A DNA stretch of 14,292 nucleotides. Source: Candidatus Aciduliprofundum sp. GTDB lineage: Archaea > Thermoplasmatota > Thermoplasmata > Thermoplasmatales > Aciduliprofundaceae. The notes beneath the pieces are model-generated. The model had not been told where the DNA came from. It ran no database searches and saw only the letters and a list, made by a program, of their open reading frames with translations. The position numbers were made by a program, and so were the translations under genes. The DNA lies in assembly GCA_015523135.1 (NCBI GenBank), contig WAKY01000158.1, forward strand, positions 1-14,292. Direction: 5' to 3'. The number at the start of each line of letters is the position of its first letter. Position 1 is the first letter of the stretch. This document shows, one piece after another, positions 6,175 to 12,372 of this stretch.

Positions 6175-6525
6175 ATGATAATAGCATTACCATCTACAAA
6201 TAAGGGTATGAATGGTTATATTGAGGATGTAAAGAAGGCAAAGTATTATACCTTCGTTGAAGTAAACCTCCAAAACAAAGAGATTTTAAATGTTCAAGTT
6301 GAAGAGTTACCATTTAAATCCCAAGATCCCGGGAGCATACCTCTCTTCATAAAGCAATATGATGGAGAACTTTTAATAGTTAAATATATAGATAAATCAG
6401 CACAGGATTTCTTCAAATATATGGGGATAAAGGTGCTCACAGGAGTTGATGGAAAAATAGAGGATATTGTCAATTCTTTCTTAAATGGAGAAATCTACAA
6501 AATTATTGAGAGAAATAAAAATTAA
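6175..6525 (+). CDS. Dinitrogenase iron-molybdenum cofactor biosynthesis (NifX/NifB C-terminal) family protein
   Basis: This is a 116-residue protein resembling the NifX/NafY/NifB C-terminal domain, a ribonuclease-H-like fold that binds metal-sulfur clusters. It opens with MIIALPSTNKGMNGYIEDVKK, typical of the family's start, then a strand around YTFVEVN, a central loop (QDPGSIPLFIKQYDGELLIVKYI) and the closing GIKVLTGVDGKIEDIVNSFLNGE. Many methanogens and other anaerobic archaea carry stand-alone copies with no nitrogenase, so nitrogen fixation should not be inferred; nothing in this window supports it. The family motif usually contains a His or Cys ligand, and I see neither in this protein. 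The ATG at 6165 is out of frame. The 3' end overlaps the FKBP gene by four bases (TTAA). Confidence 0.75.
   Translation: MIIALPSTNKGMNGYIEDVKKAKYYTFVEVNLQNKEILNVQVEELPFKSQDPGSIPLFIKQYDGELLIVKYIDKSAQDFFKYMGIKVLTGVDGKIEDIVNSFLNGEIYKIIERNKN
6522..6525. other. Second shared TTAA: stop codon on both strands
   Basis: The plus-strand TAA is 6523-6525 and the minus-strand TAA is the complement of 6522-6524. This is the same four-base convergent overlap as at 3889-3892. Confidence 0.95.
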
Positions 6526-7337
6526 GATTTTGCTTCTTCCTCATTTTCATCCGTATTTTTCTCCTCTGAGGATTCAGTTTCTTCCTTTGTTTCCTCTACA
6601 CTCTCTGCATTTTCCTCAATGTTCTCTTTGCTTTCTTCTTTTTCCTCTTTCTTCTCTTCCTTCTTTGAATAAACTTCCACAAACTTCACATTCTTGTTTG
6701 CAACATAATCCCTTATGTCTCCAACAACCGCGTACTTTGCTACAGCCCAGTTGCTATCATACTTGCACACATCAGGAAGCTCAATAATTATGTCATCATC
6801 CTTAAGCTCAATATTGAATTTATCCATATCCTTTCCATAATCCATTTCAATTATAGCACGAACCTTATCAACGTCCCCTTCAACTTTCTCAACAATCTTA
6901 AATTTGTACTTTAAAGTTTTACCTGCCAAGGGATGATTAAAATCTATAACCACACGACCGGGAGTTACAGTAACTATTCTCCCACGCTTGTTATTAATTA
7001 TAACTTCCTTCCCTACTTCTGGCTCAATTTTCTGCCTTGCAAGCTCCCTGTAAGAATGTATCTTCACAAGCTTAGGATCTCTCTCACCATAGCCCTTCTC
7101 AGGAGGAATGGTAACTTCATAATCCTTTCCAACTTCTGCCTTAAGAAGCTCCTCATCAATGCCCTTTATCAACCTTCCAACTCCAACAATTGATACCATA
7201 GGTCCATACTTTACATTTGGATCATGAATACCTTGCTCTTTGGCAAGATCTTCCTTTGTGGTATCAAATAGGATCTCGTTTCCATCTTCAACAATCCATG
7301 CTTCGAATTCCCAGCGTATTATGTCTCCTTTTTCCAT
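6522..7337 (-). CDS. FKBP-type peptidyl-prolyl cis-trans isomerase, long SlyD-like form with acidic tail
   Basis: This is a cytoplasmic prolyl isomerase and chaperone that speeds proline-limited folding. It has 271 residues. The FKBP core opens with EKGDIIRWEFEAW and runs through GVGRLIKGIDEELL (52-65) and IPPEKGYGERD (77-87). The SlyD-type chaperone insert follows (about 88-134), and FNHPLAGKTLKY (133-144) closes the core. A separate domain (about 153-222) matches the extra C-terminal part of long archaeal FKBPs. The tail (225-271) holds 21 glutamates and many lysines and is probably disordered; it is not the His/Cys metal tail of bacterial SlyD. The start is ATG 7337, with a TATA box about 35 bases upstream and a weak GAGGG in the short leader. 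It converges on the NifX-like gene and diverges from mptD. Confidence 0.92.
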   Translation of the reverse strand: MEKGDIIRWEFEAWIVEDGNEILFDTTKEDLAKEQGIHDPNVKYGPMVSIVGVGRLIKGIDEELLKAEVGKDYEVTIPPEKGYGERDPKLVKIHSYRELARQKIEPEVGKEVIINNKRGRIVTVTPGRVVIDFNHPLAGKTLKYKFKIVEKVEGDVDKVRAIIEMDYGKDMDKFNIELKDDDIIIELPDVCKYDSNWAVAKYAVVGDIRDYVANKNVKFVEVYSKKEEKKEEKEESKENIEENAESVEETKEETESSEEKNTDENEEEAKS

Positions 7338-7368
7338 ACGAATCCCTCATTCCCATATCTTGATTCTG

Positions 7369-7377
7369 TATTTAAGA
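7369..7377 (-). promoter_or_regulatory. TATA box for the FKBP gene
   Basis: TCTTAAATA on the minus strand is centred about 35 bases before ATG 7337. That predicts a leader of about ten bases containing a weak GAGGG ribosome site. Confidence 0.4.
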
Positions 7378-7399
7378 ATTTGCATAACACGAAATAATA

Positions 7400-7407
7400 A
7401 TATTTAT
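7400..7407 (+). promoter_or_regulatory. TATA box for the mptD operon
   Basis: ATATTTAT is centred about 25 bases before ATG 7429, at leaderless distance. It marks the start of the three-gene operon and supports this start over the longer open frame. Confidence 0.55.
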
Positions 7408-7428
7408 GTTTGCCATACCCCTACCACA

Positions 7429-7818
7429 ATGAAAGTAGATAGGGCCAAGAAATATTTCAATTGCTCTTCTTCTGAAAGAGCAGCGTTTGAGGCGGGAATT
7501 AAGTTAGGCACCGTGTATCATCAGTTTGTTGGCACACCTTTGAGTTTAGAGAATGTGGATGCCTTGGAGAAAGCGATGGAGGCAAGCTTAAAAGTTCAAC
7601 CCTTTGTTGTTGATGCCAAAGTTAAAATTGATAGAAGCAGGATAAAAAAGAAGAGTGGATTCTACAAGTATTTAACACTTAGCGGGGACATGCTCAATGT
7701 TGAGCTAACCGTGCAATATGAGGATAAAATTGCAGTATGCAAGTTGGAGTATGTGGGGGAGATGGATTATCCTCTCATGTACATTAAAGAAATAAGAGGT
7801 GCTGAAGATGTACATTAA
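7429..7818 (+). CDS. mptD: Archaeal dihydroneopterin aldolase (MptD family)
   Basis: This 129-residue protein matches the archaeal dihydroneopterin aldolase family, which cleaves 7,8-dihydroneopterin to 6-hydroxymethyl-7,8-dihydropterin and glycolaldehyde. This is a step toward methanopterin- or folate-type C1 carriers and is unrelated to bacterial FolB. The family hallmark is clear: ERAAFEAGIKLGTVYHQF (16-33) followed by VGTP, then a strand-rich C-terminal half with GFYKYLTLSGDMLNVEL (77-93). The length fits the family. The start at ATG 7429 is chosen because of the TATA box 25 bases upstream. The frame stays open back to 7240, but that stretch crosses the promoter and lies antisense to the FKBP start. 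The gene overlaps the THEP1 gene by 11 bases, so they share a transcript. Confidence 0.88.
   Translation: MKVDRAKKYFNCSSSERAAFEAGIKLGTVYHQFVGTPLSLENVDALEKAMEASLKVQPFVVDAKVKIDRSRIKKKSGFYKYLTLSGDMLNVELTVQYEDKIAVCKLEYVGEMDYPLMYIKEIRGAEDVH
7796..7801 (+). promoter_or_regulatory. Shine-Dalgarno that decides the THEP1 start
   Basis: GAGGTG lies six bases before ATG 7808 and overlaps the in-frame GTG at 7799. It therefore favours ATG 7808 over the three-codon-longer GTG start. Confidence 0.6.
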
Positions 7819-8347
7819 AATTGGATTGAGTGGGCTGCCGGGAGTGGGAAAAACTACAACACTCATAAAGACGATTGAGATTTTGGAAGAAGAGGGGTAT
7901 GTTGTGGGGGGAATGATAACAGAGGAGCTAAGGGAGAATGGAAAGAGAACAGGATTTTATGTTCTGGACTGGATGAGTAAAGAGAAGAAGGTTTTTGCCC
8001 ACAAGGATTTTGAATCTAGACACAAGGTTGGGAAGTATGGGATTGATATAAATGCATTAGAAGAGGTAGGAATAAAAGCCCTTCAGGATGCTATGGAAAA
8101 GGCAGATGTCATTGTTATAGACGAGATTGGAAAGATGGAAGTGGAGAGCAAAAAATTTGTTCAAACTGTCCGTGATATTTTAGATATGGATAAGCACATC
8201 ATAATGACCCTTCATAAAAAATCAAGAAATTCCTTACTACAGGAGATAAGGAGAAGAGATGATATAAGGATGCTAGAAGTCACACCCATAAATAGAAATC
8301 TCCTACCTTTCAAAATAGTGCAGCTCATAAAAGGGGAGAGGCAGTGA
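7808..8347 (+). CDS. THEP1-type nucleoside triphosphatase
   Basis: This is a small P-loop NTPase of the THEP1 family, which hydrolyses NTPs with broad specificity in vitro and whose cellular role is not settled. It has 179 residues from ATG 7808. Walker A is GLPGVGKTT (9-17), just after the first strand. Walker B is VIVIDEIGKME (101-111), whose DEIGKME ending is characteristic of THEP1. The family's MITEELRENGKRTGF segment lies at 36-50. Length and motif order match the family. It overlaps mptD by 11 bases and trm1 by four (GTGA), so it is the middle gene of a translationally coupled operon. Placement between a pterin enzyme and a tRNA methylase gives no clear role. Confidence 0.9.
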   Translation: MYIKIGLSGLPGVGKTTTLIKTIEILEEEGYVVGGMITEELRENGKRTGFYVLDWMSKEKKVFAHKDFESRHKVGKYGIDINALEEVGIKALQDAMEKADVIVIDEIGKMEVESKKFVQTVRDILDMDKHIIMTLHKKSRNSLLQEIRRRDDIRMLEVTPINRNLLPFKIVQLIKGERQ

Positions 8348-9366
8348 TAGTTGAAGAGGGAAAAGTAAGGATTTTAGCACCAAATGTGAATCTAAAAGGT
8401 CCCGGAAAGATTGAAGGTGTTTTTTACAATCGTGCAATGTTATTTAATAGAGATACTACCATTTTTCTCCTCTACAATTTGAAGGTTAAAAATGCTCTAG
8501 ACGCCCTAGCAGCCACTGGAGTGAGGGGAATAAGAATCGTGAAAGAATTGGGAATTGAAACTACAATAAACGATAGAGATGAGAGGGCCGTGGAGATAAT
8601 AAAGAAAAATTTAGGGCTTAATGATATTGAAGCAAGGGTAACAAATAGAGATGCAAATACATTGATGAATGAGGAAAGATACAATTATGTGGATATAGAC
8701 CCCTTTGGAACCCCTGTGCCCTTCATAGATTCTGCAATACGCTCTGGGAAGATAATAGGAATAACTGCCACGGATACAGCCACCCTTGGAGGGAGGAATA
8801 GGAGAATAGTTAGAAGGTACTTAGCGGATGTTCATGCACCCTCACAGCTTGTGCACGAGATTGGAATACGAGTCCTCCTTGGCTACATAGGAAGGATGGC
8901 AGTTAGATTTGACTTGGGCATAGAGCCAATTATTAGCGTTTGGCATGGACATTTTTATAGGGTATATGTGAGGATTAAAGGAGGTGTAGCTAGAGCAAAT
9001 GCAACCTTGGAAAAAATAAAGAATACGAAGTTTGGAGGCCCAATGTGGATGGGAGAACTGCATGATTTTCCCTTCTTAAATAATTCAGAAATACCTGATT
9101 GGTTGCCTACAAGGAAAATATTAGAAAATTACCTTGAATTGTGGAAAAATGAAAAATTCTTTCTTTTTTACCACATACCCTCAATTGCCAGCGAGCTTAA
9201 AGTTTCAACTCCTTCGCCAAAATATATTATAAAAGAATTAAAAGAGCTTGGATATGAAGCATATCCTACTCAATTCTCACCACAAGGCGTAAGAACAAAC
9301 GCACCTAAAGATATTTTGGGGGAAATTATAAAGAATGCTAATATTTCACATTGGGAAAGCCAATAA
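8344..9366 (+). CDS. trm1: tRNA (guanine-26 N2,N2) dimethyltransferase, Trm1, compact form
   Basis: Trm1 uses S-adenosylmethionine to dimethylate G26 at the D-arm/anticodon-arm junction of tRNA. The 340 residues show the SAM-binding part (DALAATGVRGIRIVKE, 53-68, and the acidic IND at 75-77), the catalytic DIDPFGTP (117-124), and TDTATLGG (143-150). GGPMWMGELHD (231-241) begins the C-terminal domain, which ends with a winged-helix-like segment. Archaeal Trm1 proteins are generally near 380 residues with a CxxC...CxxC zinc ribbon before the GPLW-type motif. Here that insert is absent, the usual Cys of TDTAPLCG is Gly, and the protein contains no cysteine at all. The start is GTG 8344, overlapping the THEP1 stop, with GGGGAG (8333-8338) as ribosome site. 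It ends 32 bases before the oxidoreductase operon. Confidence 0.92.
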   Translation: MIVEEGKVRILAPNVNLKGPGKIEGVFYNRAMLFNRDTTIFLLYNLKVKNALDALAATGVRGIRIVKELGIETTINDRDERAVEIIKKNLGLNDIEARVTNRDANTLMNEERYNYVDIDPFGTPVPFIDSAIRSGKIIGITATDTATLGGRNRRIVRRYLADVHAPSQLVHEIGIRVLLGYIGRMAVRFDLGIEPIISVWHGHFYRVYVRIKGGVARANATLEKIKNTKFGGPMWMGELHDFPFLNNSEIPDWLPTRKILENYLELWKNEKFFLFYHIPSIASELKVSTPSPKYIIKELKELGYEAYPTQFSPQGVRTNAPKDILGEIIKNANISHWESQ

Positions 9367-9369
9367 ATA
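9362..9369 (+). promoter_or_regulatory. Possible TATA box for the oxidoreductase operon
   Basis: AATAAATA overlaps the trm1 stop codon and is centred about 33 bases before ATG 9399. The match is weak. The operon may instead be read through from trm1, since no T-tract separates them. Confidence 0.3.
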
Positions 9370-9398
9370 GAATAATGTAATTACCATATGGTGATGTT

Positions 9399-9959
9399 AT
9401 GATAGAAATTCGTTTTCATGGACGAGGTGGACAAGGTTCGGTTATAGCATCAAAGATACTTGCTAAGGCCTTCTTCATGGAGGGAAAATATGTATCAGCT
9501 TTCCCCTACTATGGAGTAGAGAGAAGAGGTGCACCTGTAACTGCATTTACAAGGGTAGATGATAAACCAATTAGAGCAAAGTACCAAATTTACGAGCCAG
9601 ATTATGTGATTGTGCTAGATCCATCTCTTCTGACAGCTGTGAATGTTCTCCACGGCTTGAAGAAAGATGGATGGATTTTAGTAAACACTGTAAAGAAACC
9701 GAATGAACTAAGGAAAACTCTTGATTTTCCACATATAGCAACAGTAGATGCTACCACAATAGCCATAAAGCACCGCCTTGGATCTCAAGCTGCTCCTATT
9801 GTAAACACTGCAATTCTTGGTGCATTCTCAAAGGTAAGTGGATTGGTAAAAATAGAAACTGTTATGGAGGCAATAAAGCAAATGGCACCAGTTAAAGAGG
9901 AGGAGAATGCTCAAGCAGCAAAGGATGCTTATGAGAGTGTTATAATGGGAGGTGATTAA
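9399..9959 (+). CDS. porG: 2-oxoacid:ferredoxin oxidoreductase, gamma subunit
   Basis: This is the gamma subunit of the four-subunit pyruvate/2-ketoisovalerate ferredoxin oxidoreductase, the part corresponding to the domain that contacts coenzyme A and packs against alpha. It has 186 residues, the family's usual size. GRGGQG (8-13) and YGVERRGAPVTAF (38-50) are the family signatures, and NTAILGAF (136-143) closes the core. The start is ATG 9399, with Shine-Dalgarno GGTGATG three bases (or fewer) upstream. It is the first gene of an operon in the order gamma, delta, alpha, beta, as in Pyrococcus and other archaea. In Pyrococcus one gamma serves both POR and VOR, so this subunit does not show the substrate. 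Confidence 0.92.
   Translation: MIEIRFHGRGGQGSVIASKILAKAFFMEGKYVSAFPYYGVERRGAPVTAFTRVDDKPIRAKYQIYEPDYVIVLDPSLLTAVNVLHGLKKDGWILVNTVKKPNELRKTLDFPHIATVDATTIAIKHRLGSQAAPIVNTAILGAFSKVSGLVKIETVMEAIKQMAPVKEEENAQAAKDAYESVIMGGD
9948..9956 (+). promoter_or_regulatory. Full-length Shine-Dalgarno before the delta subunit
   Basis: GGAGGTGAT is the perfect complement of the archaeal 16S rRNA 3' tail. It lies in the last codons of the gamma gene, three bases before ATG 9960. It is the strongest ribosome site in the window and can be used to judge the spacing of the others. Confidence 0.85.
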
Positions 9960-10286
9960 ATGTCTATAAATTTGCCCAAGGACCCAACACCAATAGCAAA
10001 GGTTCCAAGCACTGAGAATAAAACAGGAGGTTGGAGAACATTTAGGCCTGTTATACATTACGAAAAATGTATAAGATGTTACATATGCTGGAAATTCTGC
10101 CCTGACGCAGCTATTCATTTTGCACCACCAGAGGCTCACGAGTCTCCTAAGGAAGCCCTTGCAAAATTTGATACTGTAGAAATTAACTACGATTTCTGCA
10201 AGGGTTGTGGTATATGTGCCAATGAATGTCCCGTTAATGCAATTGAGCTTGTGCTAGAGGAAAATTTCAGGGGTGATGAAGAATGA
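9960..10286 (+). CDS. porD: 2-oxoacid:ferredoxin oxidoreductase, delta (ferredoxin-like) subunit
   Basis: This is the electron-transfer subunit, carrying electrons from the TPP site toward external ferredoxin. It has 108 residues with two 4Fe-4S motifs: C37, C40, C43, C47 in CIRCYICWKFCP, and C80, C83, C86, C90 in CKGCGICANECP. The pseudo-twofold ferredoxin pattern is complete. The N-terminal extension of about 30 residues includes GGWRTFRPVI, usual for delta subunits of this complex. The ATG directly abuts the gamma stop, and its TGA overlaps the alpha ATG (ATGA), so translation is coupled on both sides. Confidence 0.94.
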   Translation: MSINLPKDPTPIAKVPSTENKTGGWRTFRPVIHYEKCIRCYICWKFCPDAAIHFAPPEAHESPKEALAKFDTVEINYDFCKGCGICANECPVNAIELVLEENFRGDEE

Positions 10287-11470
10287 GGATGATTTTAACA
10301 GGTAATGAAAGTGCTGCTTGGGGTGCTAAACTTTCAAGACCCAAAGTCATAGCAGCATACCCTATAACTCCTCAGACAAGCATAATTGAGACAATCGCAG
10401 ATTTCATTGCCAATGGGGAGATGGATGCAAGGTATATAAGGGTAGAGAGTGAGCATTCTGCAATGGCTGCTTGTATAGCAGCTCAGAATACTGGTGTGAG
10501 AACATACACCGCAACAAGCGCCCATGGCTTGGCACTTATGCATGAAGTATTGATATGGGCTTCAGGTGCAAGATTGCCAATTGTTATGAGTGTAGTAAAT
10601 AGAGCTATGGCACCCCCTTGGAGCGTTTGGACTGACCAACTAGATACAATGGCCGAACGTGATAGTGGATGGATTCAAGTTTACACGCAGAATAATCAAG
10701 AAGTACTTGATTCCATTATAATGTCCTACAAGATTGCGGAGAAGCACAATATTCTTATGCCAACAATGGTAATTGAGGATGCTTTCATCCTATCCCACAC
10801 CTCCGAAGGTGTAGAGATTCCAGACCAAAAGGATGTGGATGATTTCTTAGGAGAATATAACCCTGCATTCAAATTAGACCCAGATGAGCCCGCTGGATTT
10901 GGATCTTTAATTATGCCCGAAGGGCCTTATATGGAGTTCCGTTACAAGATGGCCCTTGCAATGGAAGAGGCAAGAAATGAGATAAAGAAAGTTGTAGAAG
11001 AGTACAATGAGAAATTCAACAGGAGCTATTCACCATTCATAGAGGAGTATCGCACAGAGGATGCAGATGCAATTATGGTTGTTTTGGGCACAATTGGGTC
11101 TACAGCGAAGGATGTAGTTGATAGGATGAGGGAGAAGGGAAAGAAGGTTGGAGTTGCCAGAGTTAGGTACTTCCGTCCATTCCCTGCAGATGAAATGCGT
11201 GCTTTAGCCAAGAAGACAAATATGATTGGTGTTGTAGATAGGAGCTACTCCTTTGGGCCCGGTGCAGATTTATACGCTGAAACAAAATCTGTGCTATATG
11301 GCTATGCAAACATACCTGTAAAGAACTATGTGATGGGGCTCGGTGGAAGAGATATAACACCGCAGATACTTGAGAAGGTATTCAATGATATGCTCTCAAT
11401 TGCAAAGGAAGGAGTTGTGGACAGGGAAGTTGAATGGGTTGGTTTGCAAGGAGATAAGAGGTGGTCATAA
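10283..11470 (+). CDS. porA: 2-oxoacid:ferredoxin oxidoreductase, alpha subunit
   Basis: The alpha subunit binds the pyrimidine side of TPP and helps form the 2-oxoacid pocket. It has 395 residues, normal for archaeal alpha chains. Motifs are NESAAWGAKL (8-17), YPITPQT (26-32), ESEHSA (55-60), TATSAHGLALMHE (76-88), RPFPADE (about 305-311) and GLGGRDIT near the C terminus. Position 81 is His where relatives normally have Gln (S-x-QGL). NRAMAPPWSVWTDQLD (106-121) resembles VOR alpha chains as I recall them, whereas the N terminus and the VEIPDQ-DFLGEY stretch resemble POR, so the substrate is left open. The start is ATG 10283, overlapping the delta stop, with GGGGTGAT five bases upstream; ATG 10289 also fits. 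Confidence 0.92.
   Translation: MRMILTGNESAAWGAKLSRPKVIAAYPITPQTSIIETIADFIANGEMDARYIRVESEHSAMAACIAAQNTGVRTYTATSAHGLALMHEVLIWASGARLPIVMSVVNRAMAPPWSVWTDQLDTMAERDSGWIQVYTQNNQEVLDSIIMSYKIAEKHNILMPTMVIEDAFILSHTSEGVEIPDQKDVDDFLGEYNPAFKLDPDEPAGFGSLIMPEGPYMEFRYKMALAMEEARNEIKKVVEEYNEKFNRSYSPFIEEYRTEDADAIMVVLGTIGSTAKDVVDRMREKGKKVGVARVRYFRPFPADEMRALAKKTNMIGVVDRSYSFGPGADLYAETKSVLYGYANIPVKNYVMGLGGRDITPQILEKVFNDMLSIAKEGVVDREVEWVGLQGDKRWS
11458..11465 (+). promoter_or_regulatory. Shine-Dalgarno that decides the beta-subunit start
   Basis: GAGGTGGT lies four bases before ATG 11470, which overlaps the alpha stop as TAATG. The in-frame GTG at 11461 is inside this site, so the longer start is unlikely. Confidence 0.65.
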
Positions 11471-12372
11471 TGAAGAAATTAACTATACCTGAAGAGGAAT
11501 ACATGCTTCCAGGGCACACTGCTTGCCTTGGATGCGGCGCAACAATAGCCATGCGCTATGTTCTAAAGGCCCTTGGCAAAAATACAATTTTATCCATCCC
11601 AGCTTGCTGCTGGGCCGTCATTCCAGGTGTTTATCCTCATAGAAATTTAGAGGTACCATTACTTTATACTGCTTTTGAAGTTACTGGAGCTGCAATATCC
11701 GGCATAAGAGAAGCTTTAGATGCTCTTGGAAAGGAGGATGTTAATGTTGTAGGATTCGCAGGAGATGGTGGCACAGCTGATATTGGCCTTCAAGCTCTGA
11801 GCGCGGCAGCTGAGCGCGGCCATAATGTGTTCTACATAATGTACGATAATGAGGCATATATGAACACAGGCATACAGCGCTCTGGCTCAACTCCTATGGG
11901 TGCTTGGACCACCACCACGCCAGGTGGGAAGAAGAGAATGTACAAGTGGGAACCAAAGAAGAGTGTGGCTGAAATCATGGTTGCTCACCATATCCCATAC
12001 GTTGCCACAGCCACAATAGCTTATCCTGAGGATATGATTTCAAAATTAAAGAGAGCAAAAGAGATTAAAGGTCCAAAATTCTTCCAGATTCTCTCACCTT
12101 GCCCAACAGGATGGAGACATTCTCCAGATAAAACTGTAGAAGTATCACGCTTGGCCGTTCAAACAAACATATTTCCTCTATATGAGGTTATAAACGGAAA
12201 ATACAAAATTTCAATAAAGCCAAAGAATCCCAAGCCAGTAAAAGAGTATTTGCGCCTTCAGGGAAGGTTTAGACATCTAACGGAGGAGGAAATCGCAATG
12301 ATTCAAAAGAATGTGGACGAAAACTGGAAGGCGCTACTCAAGAAGGAGCGCTGCTCTCAGGAGGAGGAATGA
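11470..12372 (+). CDS. porB: 2-oxoacid:ferredoxin oxidoreductase, beta (TPP-binding) subunit
   Basis: The beta subunit holds the TPP diphosphate and the proximal 4Fe-4S cluster. It has 300 residues from ATG 11470. The TPP motif runs from GDGGTAD (99-105) to DNEAYMNTG (126-134). Cluster cysteines are C19 and C22 (ACLGCG), with C46/C47 (IPACCW) and C211 (SPCPTGW). POR beta chains usually have an ATGCLEV-like segment where this protein has IPACCW, and the end (PKPVKEYLRLQGRFRHLT, 254-271) matches VOR beta chains as I remember them. A 2-ketoisovalerate/branched-chain oxoacid enzyme is therefore at least as likely as pyruvate oxidoreductase, and the por name is only conventional. The last codons are rich in G and C, unlike the rest of the gene. 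It overlaps iorA by four bases. Confidence 0.9.
   Translation: MKKLTIPEEEYMLPGHTACLGCGATIAMRYVLKALGKNTILSIPACCWAVIPGVYPHRNLEVPLLYTAFEVTGAAISGIREALDALGKEDVNVVGFAGDGGTADIGLQALSAAAERGHNVFYIMYDNEAYMNTGIQRSGSTPMGAWTTTTPGGKKRMYKWEPKKSVAEIMVAHHIPYVATATIAYPEDMISKLKRAKEIKGPKFFQILSPCPTGWRHSPDKTVEVSRLAVQTNIFPLYEVINGKYKISIKPKNPKPVKEYLRLQGRFRHLTEEEIAMIQKNVDENWKALLKKERCSQEEE
12361..12367 (+). promoter_or_regulatory. Shine-Dalgarno before iorA
   Basis: GAGGAGG is only one base before ATG 12369 but four bases before the next codon, ATG 12372. By the spacing seen elsewhere in the window, ATG 12372 may be the real iorA start, which shortens the protein by one residue. Confidence 0.5.

Noticed and set aside
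6175..6525. Evidence for nitrogen fixation from the NifX-like gene
   Set aside because: Stand-alone proteins of this family are common in anaerobic archaea without nitrogenase, and no nif structural gene is in the window.
6485..6787. Plus-strand frame rich in Leu, Pro, His and Ser
   Set aside because: It is the shadow of the glutamate-rich FKBP tail; GAA/GAG codons read in reverse give this composition.
7240..7428. 63-codon upstream extension of the mptD frame
   Set aside because: It runs antisense across the FKBP start and over the TATA boxes of both genes. MptD is complete from ATG 7429 at the family's usual length.
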